A stretch of 64,000 nt of DNA from Catenaria anguillulae PL171 (GCA_002102555.1 MCFL01000001.1:868001-932000); one strand, 5' to 3'; shown: positions 10,631 to 23,370, counted from the first letter of the stretch. Notes: generated by a model not told the origin, from the sequence alone. Numbers and translations: made by a program.

Positions 10631-13600
10631 TCAATACCCTCCACGTGCCGCTCCCGCCACTCGGCTGCCACCAGCACCAGCAGACGCAACCATGTTGGTC
10701 GCTTCGTCCCGCATGTTGTCAAGAATGCGTCTCACAACGGCCGCCTGCTCCGTAACAAATCGCGACACTCCAAATCGCCCACATCGGCCCGCAAGCACAA
10801 AATGGTCCAAATGGCCTCCTGCCTCGCCAAGGAAGCAAGCTTGAATCGGCCTGCGCCGCGGCCACCTCGGAATCCACGGGTGACACACTCTGCTTCCCGC
10901 CGACCCACCAAACCCTACGCCCGAGTCGGTGTACAGCGGCGCACCGAGACTTGTTGCGTCATCATCATCATCGCCAAATGCATGATCGGACCCATCGTCA
11001 CTCTCTGAATCACTCATGGCCTTGGACACAGCGCCTTGGAACCGGCGTTCCTTTGCCCCGGCGCGTTTGCGCGCAGGTTCATCGGCCGCCAGCGCAGAGA
11101 TAAAGTCCTTGGCCGAAACGACTGCGCCGCCACCTCCACCCGACCTGGCGGATCCCGGCCGCAGCGTGCGGAACTTGCGCTCGCGCACGTGCACGTCCTT
11201 GCCGGCGCCAGGCCCGTCATGCCCGACCGAGCCATGGTGCTTGCAACCTCATTGATGTCCTTTGTGCTTGCAAACGGCGAATGGATGGGCGATACGTCCG
11301 ACGCGGCTTGCGGGCCGGTCGACAAGTCGGCCAGTTTTGCGAAATTGGCAAGTGATGCGCCGCGTGTCAATGTGCTGGCTTGCCTCGACCGTGCTTGTCG
11401 CTGTGCGCGCTTGGTCAGGCCCTCGACCTTGGCCGACAGGTACGAGTTGATGGCTGACAGGTACATGCCCATGAGATCGTCCGTGTTGGCGTGGTAGTAC
11501 GAGAGGAGGGCAGCAAGCCGGTGGTAGTGCCGCGACTGGAGCAGCGTGCGCGGAAGTCCTTCGCCGTCCACGTGGAAAAAGTCGTACAAGAGCGTGAGTG
11601 AGCGGCGTAGCACGGCACTTGTGCAAAGTCGAGCGATTTCCACTTGCCTGTGCGTTGTCTCGGCGGCCGGTCAGTTGCCACTCGATGGACGTGAGGGCAC
11701 CGCGCCACACGCGCTTGAACAGCTTGGTGGTGAGCGAATCGTGCAAGTGCGTGTTGAGAACTTCGAGCGTGTGGTTGAGATAATCAAGCAGCGGCTGCAT
11801 GTCCTCCTCGACCGTGGCAAATGTAATGGTCTTGCGGCCCGCACGCGTCTTGAAGGAAACAATGGTCGACTCGCCACCGCCATATTCTGTCGAAGCCTCT
11901 CCCCGCCACCAAATGCCTTGGCCATGGATGCAATCTTGTACTGCTTGACGAGCTGCAACATGTAATCTTGCATCCACTTGCCTACCTGGCTCGCCATCAT
12001 CAGCAAACCATTGTCGACCATCACGGACAGCTGCGAGTAGGCATCGTCAAAGAAATGATACATGTACCGAGACTCGCCACGGACCCATCGCACGTGCACA
12101 CGCAACCGGCGCTGGCCCACGTGATGCTTGCCCGTGGCCCATTGAGACGCGCCAGTGAGTTGCACTGGGTAGGTTTTGGAGACGCCCTCGGGCGAATGCA
12201 CATCACGCACGTCAATGGCTGCGTTGCACATGCCCACAATGAGCCCGCCCTTGGCAAGCCCGAGCCGTTCTTCAGACGTGGGCACCATGGACGTGGATGA
12301 GCGGATGGCTGACGTGACGGTTTCGCCATCGAGCATGGAGGCGTACACGGTGAGCTGCACGGTGACGGTGGACGTGCCCGGGACGAGCACAGCAGAGTCG
12401 AGGTCAATCATGACGGGCGGCGGCGGCGTGGTTGCTCTTGGCGAGCCGGAGCGGCCAGATCCATTGGAATGATGGGCCGCACGCAAGATACCCTCCTCGG
12501 TCGGCGTCCTCCCAAGTGGCGTCCCATCCAGTGTCACTTCTGCCCAAAACACATCGGGTCCACCAGCTGCGGCGCCACCCGCCCTACGATCCAGCTCCAC
12601 GTACACTTGACTCATGCCGACCACGGTCTCGTCTCTCGCGAATGGACTCACATACAAATCCTCTGGCAATTCACTGCTCAACACCCCGGTCAAGTGCGCA
12701 TACAGGCCATCAATCCTCCTCTTGGCCGCATACAAGTTGTTCAACCGAACGCACAGCGGCTCATCAAACCTCGTTGGGGTGCGAATCCTGCGCGTGACTT
12801 TGCCCGCAACCGACCGGTCCTTGTCCTTGTCGCCGCCAAACGCCCCACGCAGCCGGTGCATGAGCGACTTTGTGCGATCGGGCGATGCGTGTGTTGAGTT
12901 TGCACCAGACCCGGCCGAATTGGCTGCTTCAATGGCCGCATCCTCGGCCAACGCAGCTTCCTCCATTTGCAGCAAAATGGCAATCACTTGGCCTTGAATG
13001 TAGTCGGCGTACCGCGTCAGCGTCGCACACATGGTGCGCGTAAACTTCTTTGCCGCACGATACTCGTGGTCAAACGACGGCCATGCGAGCGCCTTGAGTG
13101 CATCGACCTGCTGGTGGAACGCCGAAAACAAATCAATCACAGAAGTCGACAACATGTCGCCATCCGAGCCCTGGGCCGAGGTTGCCGACGACGTACCGGG
13201 CCCATTGAGCGCGACAAACTGGTCTTGCTCAATCATGCGCCGTGTCCACTGCTCCGTCATGGTCTCGGACGTGCGCCGGATCCACTCATCCACGGCCGAC
13301 TGGAACCAATCTGCATATCGCGAAAGCAAATGCGACATTGAGTCTTTGGAAAACGTGTTGACGGCGCCACGGCCGGCACCGCCGCTCATATGCACGACCC
13401 CGAGCGCCATGGCGCTTTCCCTTGCCTTATGTGTGGTTTCCACCACGTGCACCACCGTGTTGTACACGTCAAACACCTTGCTAATGGCCCATGCCGCGCC
13501 ATCCTGGGGCTTGACCCAATACTCGTCAATATGTGCAACAAGCTTGGACAAGAGCTCGTACGTGAGCACCGCGTGTGCGGCCGACCATCCAAGCGCTGTG

Positions 13601-15408
13601 TTTGATGTGTCTGAATTGGACGCATGAACACGCTTGAGCTTGTCGACATCATGCATGACAAACTCGCACGCCAGCAAGATGCGATCCAGGACCAACCGCG
13701 GATCGTCGGACGCCGGCGGCGCCTCGTCATCTTGCTGCTCGGGCAGTTGCGCAAGCGACTCCTCGTGCGCCTTGTGCAGCACGCGCCGAAAGTGCACGTA
13801 TGCGGCATGCCTCAATTTCGGTAACGCATCGGGCACATTGGGTGCCGGGCCGGCAACATCTGCCGTGATCTGCGTGAGAACGAGCCGGCATTTGGCAACC
13901 ATTTGGACCAGCCCGGCCATGGCGGGCACAAAATGCACGCGCTGGTAAAACTCGGGATAGTGCTGGATGCGGTCCGTGGCTGCTGCGGCGATCCGGGAGA
14001 CGGTCCGTTGCGCGAACGCGCGGTGCGCCGTGGGCCATCGCGCCACAGACGTTCGTGCAAGGTGCATGAGCTGGTCCAGGTGTGTGTCAATGTCGCGCAG
14101 CGATTGCGGCGAGCAAGTGCCGCCCGTTTTCGGCGGGGTGATGAGTTGGGAGGTGGCAATGCGATCGAGCAGCAGGAGCGACCGGTAGCTTGGGTCGATG
14201 CGCCAACGGGTCGCGACAAGGTCCAGTAAGGCACGCGCCTGTTCGTCGGTGGGCCATGCGGCGCTGCCCATACTTGTCGGGTCAGTCACGGATGAGTTGG
14301 CAAGTTTGCGGACGATGGTGGCATATGCGTCGTCGGCGTGTGGCGGAATGAAGAGACATGTGTCGGCGCGCGGGTTGGGTGTGCCATGTTTGGACTTTTT
14401 GGACACTTTGGAGTCGCGGGCGGCGAGAGAACGGGCCTCGGAGATGACGGCGTCGCGTTCGGCATTTAGCCAGGCAGAGAAGGATTTGGGTGCTGGGAAG
14501 TCGTCGTGGCGTCGGCCGGGGATCAGGTTGAGGTCGAGCCGATCAAGGTAGAGATTGAGGTCGCGGTACAGGTGCTTCGTTGACAATGGCAAAAATGATT
14601 GAGAAATGGAGCCTCGAAAGAAGAAAGGGCCGGGTGATGTCAACATCAAACATACCTTGTCGTCGGAACGGTTCTTGACGGACGCATACGCTGGATCCTT
14701 TGCCTTGTCATTGGGTACGCCAAAAACCTGTCGGACATAGGTGGTCATTGCGCCACCGCCGTGCAGCGACGCGCCATGCGACAATTTTGACCGATCGTGC
14801 CACAGTGCCGCCCGTAGCACGTACGGATACAGCTGAGCATCGTCAAGGGGTGGGCTAAGGACGTCGGGCAGCGAGCGGCGTGGCATTGGCATGGGCGATG
14901 GGGCAACAGAGGGAGAGGCCGCAAAGGAAGAGGCGGCCGGTAGGCAGCCAGTCGGTGGGACCATGGCAGATGCTGGACGTGGCGAGAAGAGAGTCGATGA
15001 GGCGGATGAGGGCACGGGCGAAAGGATGGTTGTTGATGCCGATGATACTGTGGACATGGACGAGTCTGCTGCCGACGCTGTCGAAGATGAAGGAGCGTAG
15101 TTTGAAGAGACTGGGCGGCGAGGAGACTTTGGCGGCAAGATGGCAGGTCCTCCGGGAGAGGAAGCGGAAGCGGGCGAATAAGAAGAGGAAGGTGGAGGTA
15201 GCGGCATGGGGATGGGGGTGCCGCCACCGCGACCGTTAGCGCCAGCAGGGCCACGCGAGCGCGAGCGGTCGGGACGAGCAGGTGCGGAAGCGGTAGCCGA
15301 AGCCGAAGCCGGAGCCGGAACGGGGTGCGGGGACCCGTGGCGCGACAGCTGCGACTCCCTGCGTGCCGGGTAGTTGTAGTTGTAGCCGAGGTTTGGGTTT
15401 GGGTCCAT
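10631..15408 (-). CDS. UNC-13/Munc13-like protein (Ync13 type) with C2 domain
   Basis: Large membrane-trafficking protein of the UNC-13 family; the fission-yeast relative Ync13 coordinates exocytosis and endocytosis at the division site. The start at 15408 opens a ~200-residue Ser/Pro/Ala-rich region, followed by a helical UNC-13/MHD1 region (e.g. LLLLDRIATSQLI, WRIDPSYRSL), a C2-like beta region (VTVQLTVYASMLDGE, YPVQLTGASQW, LRVHVRW), and an MHD2-like helical end (LYDFFHVDGEGLPRTLL). An 81-nt intron at 14575-14655 is a multiple of three with no stop. The frame breaks at CCCC 11901-11904 (plus strand; AFGGG to EASTEYGGG), at ~11667-11671, at ~11200-11240 and perhaps at ~10750-10860, so the last ~400 codons and the stop at 10631 are approximate. 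Nearly 1,200 codons before 11905 are uninterrupted. Confidence 0.75.
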
Positions 15409-15873
15409 TGTCTTGTCTTGGTGTCAAAGTGGACCTGGGAAACGATAGGAGGAATGTCGACGGCGGCAGGCAGCTGGACGTGGGCAACGTGGGCCGGGAA
15501 TCCGTGAATTTGGATGTGATGATGGCGATGGATGGATTGCACAGCGGCTCTGCGAGATTGATGTGAAAATGAATCTTCATTAAGTAATACATTGCATTGC
15601 ATTGCATTCATCCATCTCGAAAAATTAACACGGTGTACATACAAAGACATGCTGACCATAAATTAAAAACAACTTGGCTACTGCCAAGCAAAGCACGTTC
15701 TTCCATGTGTTCTTTCACTAAGCTTCTTGTTCAACAGACAGGCACGCTCTGCATTCGGAAAGCGTTCCAGAATCCGCTCTCATAAATACTTTCCTAGAGA
15801 CATTGTATAAATACTATGGATCACAGGATGACCAGCCTGAGTAACTCTCCAAGAATCCCGCCTTCCGCCACCG
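15409..15873. other. Upstream region of the Ync13-like gene
   Basis: Contains a short CATTG pentamer repeat (four copies, about 15590-15608). No gene recognised. Confidence 0.4.
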
Positions 15874-16116
15874 GTGCCATCTACCGTCTACCCTAGCCAA
15901 GCTTCGATTGCGGCCTGCTCCACAGCTCCAGAGCCAGCCGACCGATTGAACATAGCCCGCCGCACAGTGCCCATGCCCGCCCTATTGCAAGGCGAAGATT
16001 CAAGGTGCAGACAGGGTGCAGACACAACGGCGCTCATGGACACCGGCGCCGAGGTCAACCTCATACGGAAAGACCTAATGACAAAGTCACGCCCAGATGA
16101 AAGATTCACTAGGTGA
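15874..16116 (+). mobile_element. Retroelement aspartic protease fragment (degenerate)
   Basis: An 80-codon open frame containing TALMDTGAEVNLIRKDL, the active-site block of a retropepsin-like protease (catalytic DTGA at 16039-16050) as found in Ty3/gypsy-type Gag-Pol proteins. The flanking sequence has no zinc knuckle, reverse transcriptase, RNase H or integrase motif in any frame, and I could not identify terminal repeats. It therefore looks like the relic of a retrotransposon, or less likely a solitary domesticated protease. The match is to the short signature only. Confidence 0.5.
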
Positions 16117-17105
16117 TTCGCCACAAGTCGGGCTTCCGCCACAAGGGCTTGTCGTGGAACCGCAGCGGATGTTGCTACACCTGCTTCCGTCTCTCCCTCC
16201 TCGTGGTCGCCAGCGTCGAGGCTCGGCTACCTCGCTCCCCGCGTATTTCACCTTCCGTCTATTCGTCCTATATTCTGTCAGCAAGTCAAGACGCCTGCGT
16301 CTACGTGAACCCAACTCATTGCCAGTTACTTGTTGAGCACTGGAACGATGCACAAATCATTATCTCGTTGACTTGTTTTCCTCACCCAGAAAGGAGGAAA
16401 GGAGGAAAGGAGTCTCGCTCGGTTCGCTCGCGACCTGCGAATGCTTCTCATGCCCAGCACACTCTCGAAGTTGTCCACCAAGAGTCAAGATACCCAACAA
16501 ATGACGCTATGTCATATTGCCAGCAAGGAATCAACGAGATCATGCCAATCCAGCGTCTTTGAGGTGTGGGGCAAAATGGCAAAGTGATTGCGAATCACAG
16601 CCTGGATTTCACAATCTGATCATATTCCTTGCACAACCCAAACGCCTCTTTCACAAACAGGGAGGACAGATCACATCAGAACGGTTTCTGCACACACTGC
16701 TTTTGCATTTCTATCGTTGCATTTTGTATCGGCTGTGGGACCAAGTCACGACCGGAAGTCGTAGCCTTAGCAATCTTTGGATTGTCTTTGTGCGTGATGA
16801 TGATGCGTGTCGAAATGAAAACCAGACAAAGGACAGGAGGCGTGGGAAATGCAAGTCTGTTGCGCATCACTCTCTAACATTGACACCATGACGGTGAAAG
16901 AGTATGGATGAGATTGGTATTACATGCAGCCGAAAACGAAGAAAACGAAACACATGCCCCAATGATGGAAACGAAAACGAGCAGACAGTCAGAAACTTTC
17001 AGAAACACAAGATCCAATAGGAAACACAAGGCGACAGGCAAAGCCCTGTTGCCCTACCAACTATCACACACCCGATTCCGAGTCTGAGTCAGTCTCTCAC
17101 GACGT
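16117..17105. other. Intergenic region after the protease fragment
   Basis: About 1 kb without a supported gene. A GGAGGAAA-type direct repeat occurs near 16390-16412. Part of it may be further decayed retroelement, but no motif shows this. Confidence 0.35.
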
Positions 17106-18214
17106 TTACTCATCCTTCTTGCCCGCGGCCGACCGACGACGCACCGCCTCGCTCGACTCGTCCTTTGCGTCGCCCTTGCCCAACATGACGTCCAACGGAA
17201 TGCCATGTTCCTCGGCAACGCGCTTGACGCGCGCCTCGAGGGCATTGTGCTTGTCAGAGAGCTCCATGTACTGCGAGTAGTTTGAGTTTGCCTGCTTCTT
17301 GACCACCTCGGCGTCTTTTGCCGCCTTTTCCAGCGCCGCAAGCTTGGCCTTGAGCTCCTTGACCTCGGTCTCGGCCTTTGTCTTGTCATCCATGAGATCG
17401 CCCAACGTCTTGCTGTTGTTCTCGGCCTGTGTTGCCAATTCACAAGCGGTCAGTAAACCATGCAAGCAAGCAAGTGCGAGAAGATGGCATGTACAAAAGG
17501 GCATACCTGCTTGGTCACAACCGAACTGCGCTCCTTGTACTTCATGACCTCCTTTTGCAAGTTGAAGACGCGGTTGAGCACAATCGCAAGCAACATGGTG
17601 AACCCTGTGATGTACATGTTGCGCTGCGCGTAAAACAGCTTGGACTTGAGCACGGCATCGGCGTCCGCGTGCAGATGGTGGTGGTGGTCGCCGTCTTGCA
17701 CGGCGAGCTTGTGGGCGCGAATGTCGGCTTGGATCGAGTACGAGCGTTGCAGAGAGTCTTAAAGTGCGGGTGCCCAGAGCATGGTATGTGTGTGTGAGAC
17801 GTTTTTCAAGGGCGCGCGCGGGCATGGCCTGGAGATAGCCGGCGTCGAAGCAAAGAATGGCGTGAGAATGACGCACCGGCAAACAGGACAGCCACACCAA
17901 TAATGGACCAACGAAGGTAGTAAAAGAGCTGCTCAAAGAGCCACGAAGTCGACACAAACTTGACCACGTGCTTGCGGATCACGAGCGGCATGGGTGCCTA
18001 AAGAACCGGTGCAACGATGCCATCCATCATCCCATCAGTTAGAATGTTCATGGGCGACGGGCCAAGTGACGATCGCGAATGATGAGTGCTGAGCCGAGTG
18101 GGTGTGTTGGGTGGCGTCCAAGAAAGCAAGGCGAGACAAAGCTTACCGCGAGCAGCAGGAGAGTGAAGATCTCCGCCATGAGGAGGTGTAGGCGAGTTGG
18201 TACGGGACAGACAT
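17106..18214 (-). CDS. BAP31/Yet-like ER membrane protein
   Basis: ER membrane protein of the B-cell receptor-associated 31 family, involved in sorting and quality control of membrane proteins. Four exons: 18214-18147, 17997-17877, 17757-17507 and 17426-17106; introns 149, 119 and 80 nt. The first helix reads LLMAEIFTLLLLA, the second YYLRWSIIGVAVLFA, and the third lies in RNMYITGFTMLLAIVLNRV, followed by a ~100-residue coiled coil and the terminal KKDE, a dilysine ER-retrieval signal as in animal BAP31. In exon 1 one base appears to be missing near 18181-18188 (VPYQLAYT to LLMAEIF). Exon phases agree otherwise. A His-rich loop (DHHHHLHADAD) precedes the third helix. Confidence 0.87.
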
Positions 18215-19445
18215 AATGGTGGCGGTACTGCGCTCAAGATGTTGCTTTGGGTGCTTTGCTGAGTACAGTGGTATTCTTTGCTTGCATGGAGTCAACGTGT
18301 GATAACTCGAATGACGAAATGTTAGTATCGCGTTTTGGAGGCCGAGTTGAGAACGGCAGTCGATGTTGAGAGTGGTGGGCCGGCCCTCCTAGGTATTTTT
18401 ACTCAAGAGCGGCCATCATGACGTGGGAGTATATTTCCATTCCAAGTCATTATCGCTGGCAAGCAAATGCGAGGCCCGATGCATCGCCAAGAGCCGTGAT
18501 GAAGGTTGACATCACGGCCGCCAACGACAACGGTATAAAATTGACGTGGCAGTTTGCTCAAGGTGTCGCCTCCCAAGGTTGGCTGCCCAAACTTACACCG
18601 GTCAACTCAAGCAACATCGTTCAAGTGGCCCGGAGTTGGGCTAGGATACAGCAAGACATTCGTCAGTCCGATTTTTTTTCAACTCACGCCAAATGACACT
18701 GGCTCGAAGCAGCATATCTCGCCGAAGAAAAGGTCAAGTTTTGCAAGACTCCACGGCGACAGGAAAGAGGGCGAACTGGAATGACAGGGTGTGGAAACGA
18801 GTAGAAAAAGGATATCTGGATTTATTAATATGTTCATGTGAATACTAGATGAAAGTGTGGACTGCTCTCCAAACACCAAAGCAAGGAAAAGAGGCAGCAG
18901 CTCTTGCGTGATGACCAGCACTCACTCGCGAGAAGGGAAAACAACAATTCAAAGCACAACGAGAAAAGAAACAGGGGGCTGGATGAGCAGGATATATACA
19001 TCTAGTATTTACAAATGAATGTGGGTGTGCGGGTGTGGAATCAAGGGAAAGGCGGATAAGGATAGAAGGAAAGAGAAGGCACGTGGCCGCGGCCAACGAA
19101 CAAGGAAAGGAAAAACTAAAGGATGAAAGTAGACTAGGGAGGAGACTAGCGAGTACGAGAAAGGGATCCAAGTTCGCGAGCGCACATGACACCACCGACC
19201 AACGACCGCATTCACCAGGGACACCTCGAGCAAGGTCCGAGCTTGGCCGGTGAACCACCCACACACATCGAGGAGAAGCAACGCAAAGGGAGGATTGAAA
19301 GTATTGGGACGCAAGGTTGGAAACCAAGTCTTACGCGCCCCCATGGGTTGAGTTTTTTTGACGGTTGAAACAAGTCGTAAGCGAGAACACACGAGGCCCA
19401 AACTGGGCAAGGATGCAACTTGGGTGGCGAGACCAGTCGGGATGA
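18215..19445. other. Intergenic region
   Basis: About 1.2 kb between the BAP31-like start and the Ecl1-like stop, which is on the same strand. A few short open frames exist (for example 18418-18696) but none has a recognisable domain. The part next to 19445 is probably the long 3' UTR of the Ecl1-like gene. Confidence 0.35.
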
Positions 19446-20055
19446 TCAACGCAGCAACAACGGGGCCATGAATGCGGCCTGGTTCTTGGACAGCAAGTCG
19501 GATGTGGACAATTGCTGAGCTGGACTGGAGGCCATGGACTTGGATCCCGAGTGGCTCAGGGACGAGTGGTGCACCATGGGAATGGCGGCGGATCCGAGCG
19601 TGAGGACTGGGATCGCGAGCGATGTGGAGCCGCAGGTGCTGCTTGCGTGATTTGGGCCCATGCATGGGGACACTCGCGGGCTTGGCATAGGGGTATTTGA
19701 CGCCAAGGTGAAGGATGACTTGCGCGAAGGATAGAGCGATGTGGTGGGCGTGACTGGTGGGCTCGGGAACGACGTCGGGGTATTTGTCGAAGGGAACGGC
19801 GACAGGTGCAGAGTGGGCACATGGGAATGCGGCGGGCGCGAGGCCGGGGCGGCGGGCGAGGCATCCGGCGTGCGGAGGGAGCGGGCAACGTCGACTCGAC
19901 GGCAGAGCTACAAGGTTGGGAGGGGAGGAAGGATGTGTGAGAGGCTGTGATCAGGGCATGGGAGCTAGGGCAGGAGGGAGCCAGAAACGAACCTCGGAGC
20001 AGTATGCGCCGCGGGAAGTGTGCTTTTCGCAGACAAGACACCAGTTGAGATCCAT
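19446..20055 (-). CDS. Ecl1-like zinc-binding lifespan factor
   Basis: Small fungal protein whose N-terminus matches the Ecl1 family: Cys at residues 6, 9, 19 and 23 (WCLVCEKH...YCSELC), the expected C-x2-C...C-x3-C zinc site. In fission yeast, Ecl1-family genes extend chronological lifespan and respond to zinc and sulfur limitation. Exon 1 is 20055-19993 (21 codons), the intron 19908-19992 (85 nt), exon 2 19907-19446; phases agree. The remainder, about 150 residues, is Ser/Pro/Thr-rich and probably disordered, with repeated SP/TP dipeptides that could be kinase sites. The family call rests on the first 25 residues. Confidence 0.72.
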
Positions 20056-20580
20056 TATGAAGCGGGCAGGCAAGATGATTTTGCTGGAGATAGGTGGTGG
20101 GAAGGGGTGGGTGATAGACTGCGAGCCGGTTGTGGATGGCGGGCGATATGGGCTTAAGTATGTGCCGGGAGGTGCGACGATTAGAGTTAAGGAATCGGAT
20201 CACACGTTGGGAAGGGGAGTGGGGGGGACTTATATATTTATGCGAGCGGGGAGGCTCTTGTGGATTTGGAGTCAAGGGCGCGCGCGGTGGGGACTCGAAG
20301 GTTTGGTTGAGCGGCACAGCACGTTTTGGGAAGAAGAATGAGGAGCGGGAATGAGGGCGGCAACTGATGACGCCGCGCGCAAATCCGCAATCCGCGAAGG
20401 CGTGCATGTGGCCACATTTGGAAGGCCCAGGAATCGATTCGATGATTAATTGATGATGAGTCTGGGCGGCGTGCAAAGTGCATGCAGCAAAAGGTGCGAC
20501 AAAGCCCGCCGTCAGCTGGCTTCATCGATTTGAGTGCACGTTTTCGTGCGGGCTTGTGCGTGCAAATTGGGTCTTCGAGA

Positions 20581-20618
20581 GGGGGAAGGGGGGAAGGGGG
20601 TTGGGTGGCCAAGGGGGG
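20581..20618 (+). repeat. G-rich tract with quadruplex-forming pattern
   Basis: Five runs of three to six G lie within 38 bases on the plus strand (20581-85, 20588-93, 20596-20600, 20603-05, 20613-18) with loops of 2-7 bases, fitting the G3+ N1-7 quadruplex pattern. It lies about 525 bases upstream of the Ecl1-like start. Confidence 0.7.
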
Positions 20619-23266
20619 CAGCAACAAAAACTCAACTGGTGGCAGGGACACGGCAGCAAACAAACTCATTTGCGGATATTGCGGTTGGGACCGCCGCAAT
20701 TTGCCAGGCCGCCCCCTCGCCCCACCCTACCCCCGCTGCCACCGCTATTTTTGGGCGGGGCGTGCACTTTGTCCGTGCACAACGTTTCTTGTTCGCCGTT
20801 TGAACCATGGCGTGCTTGCTTGCATCGAGTCATTGGCAGGAAGATTCAGTCTCATTTTTTCTTCGCCGAAATCGATAGGTGAGACATACTTCAGAACTCG
20901 CCTCTGAGCGCCCCAAGCGACCATCCTGCTCGCCACCACTGGCAGGATTTGTCCCACGCACGCTCAGCTGATTAACGGGGATGGATGAGGCCAATTTGAG
21001 CCGGATAGTTAAACCTGCATCAGCACAGACGAAGTTCATCCCAGAAGCCAGAAGCTTAAGCAGATACCAGCAGAAGAAGAGAAGGAATCAATGACATCGC
21101 TCTTGGTATCGCCCAGTATCTTCTCGCATTGGGATGGGTGAGTCGTGAGCCAACATCGATGACTCCGTGTTGTGATGATAATCAACTGGCTCCAAACTGC
21201 TCCAAACTCCGCACTCGGTAGGCAGAGTCTCGGCGGTTCCTTCCGCAGGTCGTCCTTTGCTTTCTGGGTGTTTGTCAGGCATTTTTGCTCATGCTGGGTT
21301 AATCCGATTGTGGCTTGATGCCCTTTGGCATGGTCAACAACATCGATCTAGAAACAGCTTCCAGATGGTGGCTGGAATGGGACCACTCACGGAGATGGCT
21401 GTGACCGTCACGCCTCAATCCTACATATCTACTTTTTCCTGCATCAGAAATATCGATTGGCGTATTTACTTGAACGCTGACTCCAACCGGCCGGCAACCC
21501 CCTTTCGCCAGCCCCACCCGTTAAGTTCGTTAGCAGGCGGATGTCATTGTTTGTGCCTGTCACCCTTTTCGAAGCCCTTGATGCGAGATGCTCCTTACAG
21601 ATCATGCTGGAACCACTCACCTGGATGGTATACTGGCGGGTCTAATTACCATGTTCAACTGCAGGCATTCCACACCAGGGAAGTCGTCAGGTCATGAGTG
21701 CGTCCACATCACGGGCTGTCGCTTCGGTCGGTGAACGGTCGGCCGCCAAACTTGATGTTGCCGGGCAGGCCGGGCAGTTGCCAGCAGCACATTTGTCCTT
21801 GGAGGTAACGTGACTATTCAGAAGCCGCGCACAAGCGCGCAACCTGTGCACGCATGCGTATTTTTAAGAAGCAAGAATGAGGCATTGATATATATGGTCC
21901 ATACAACAGCCACATTGTGATAAAATGTACTGGGGAACCTACGGCCCGCGTGCGTCACCTGGACGCCTGGACCTGCAACGCAATATGGGCATATTCGTTT
22001 TATCTGGTAAATGTATTTGATCATGGGTCATGAATTAAAACGTCATCATGCGCGATTGCAACTGTAAATCGCGCTGCTACGAACGAACGCGGCAAGGACC
22101 AGGACACATGGTCTTTGCACGCCAAACTTGTGTGTAGGCGCCCACAGGCAAACATGGGAATGAAGGACACAGCTGAGAAATGTTCAGTCGGGGAGCGCCT
22201 CCCAGAGCCCGAACGATCAGATCTTTGTGAGACATGTGAGACACCCTTCCTTCGAGTGCCTGGCCCAAAACATATCGACACCGCGACCAAGTTTTGAGTT
22301 CGAAACAGCCCTCGTCCGACAGTGATGACGCATGCTTGCGTGTCATGTCAAGTGCGTAGAATTTGGATTTTCGTGACAAACAGGAGCCTCTCGGAGTGTG
22401 ACGCGAAATGCAACCTGGTGAGGCACGCATCAGACTCTAGCTTTGTTACAGAACGATACTCTATGTATTAGATTATCAGCAAACTGCGCTACAAATGGTG
22501 CCACGCATGTACGGGTGCCATCCATCCAGTCCGTGCCGGTGGCACCATATGGGAGTGCCCCATGAGGTACGTGTGACGTGTTTTTTCCTTGCCTTTACCA
22601 CCATAGCTGGAATGCCGAAACTTCACGACGTGAGCGTCGCGGCGGCGATGTCTTCCTCAAACAAGTCTGACGCACACGCTTTTGCGGGTTGGGTAGGTGC
22701 TATTGCGACCGCCTCCCCGACGTTGCCCGGCATTAAGAATCGACCGGATACATCGTTCGGCAGTGGTGTCGCTGTGTTCTTGACAGTGGATTCTGAGCTG
22801 GAGTTAAGTTAAGCCTGCGTTTCGCCAAGCACGTCATTCTTGTCGTGAATCACGCATCTTTCGCAAACTCCACGATCATGGGATACTGATGACGGAACAG
22901 TGGCTATGGCACGGCAACCACCGGTCCCAGCGTGGAGTTGGGTCATGACCACAGCCGCCGATTCCTGTAAAGACACGAAAGGTCGGCGATTGCAGCGACG
23001 CCCTCAGTCAGTTGAAGGCAGCTATGCTCTCCCCATTCAGAATCACCATGACCATTTTCGACCGACCCAATACCGTGATAGCTGCGACAGTGCAGACAAA
23101 GCGCCGAAGTCGAGCCTTGTCGATGAGAGGTCGGTACTTTACCCATTCATTTTCACCCACTTCGAGCCCGCAGAGTTGGCTGCCGTGGTTGCGCCTTGCT
23201 TGGCCGCGAAGAAGTCAAGAAGGACTGAACGGCAACTGCTCACGTTTTTGCTTGCAAGCAAGTTTA

Positions 23267-23272
23267 CACGTG
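23267..23272. promoter_or_regulatory. CACGTG E-box upstream of Dug2
   Basis: A palindromic CACGTG about 100 bases before the Dug2 start codon. In yeasts this is the Cbf1 site that recruits Met4 to sulfur-assimilation genes. A six-base motif is expected many times in 64 kb by chance, so only its position makes it notable. Confidence 0.25.
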
Positions 23273-23370
23273 TTTTTTCGTGCAAGATTCTGTCATGACT
23301 GTTAATGTTACTGCTAAGGCAAACGTGCCTCGATGAAAATGCCCTTGATGAACTAATACCCGCAGAAAGC

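Larger units (their letters stand above)
20056..23370. other. Long intergenic region between the divergent Ecl1-like and Dug2 genes
   Basis: 3.3 kb with no supported gene, the longest such stretch in the window. It holds a G-rich tract at 20581-20618 (listed separately) and a palindromic CACGTG at 23267-23272, about 100 bases before the Dug2 start. Short open frames (21257-21697, 22495-22812, 22900-23298) have no recognisable domain, and no intron-joined conserved protein emerged. It could contain lineage-specific genes or decayed repeats. Confidence 0.4.

Noticed and set aside
21257-23298. Open frames of 70-150 codons in the large intergenic region
   Set aside because: Their composition lacks the codon bias of the real genes, they overlap in several frames, and no domain or signal was recognised.
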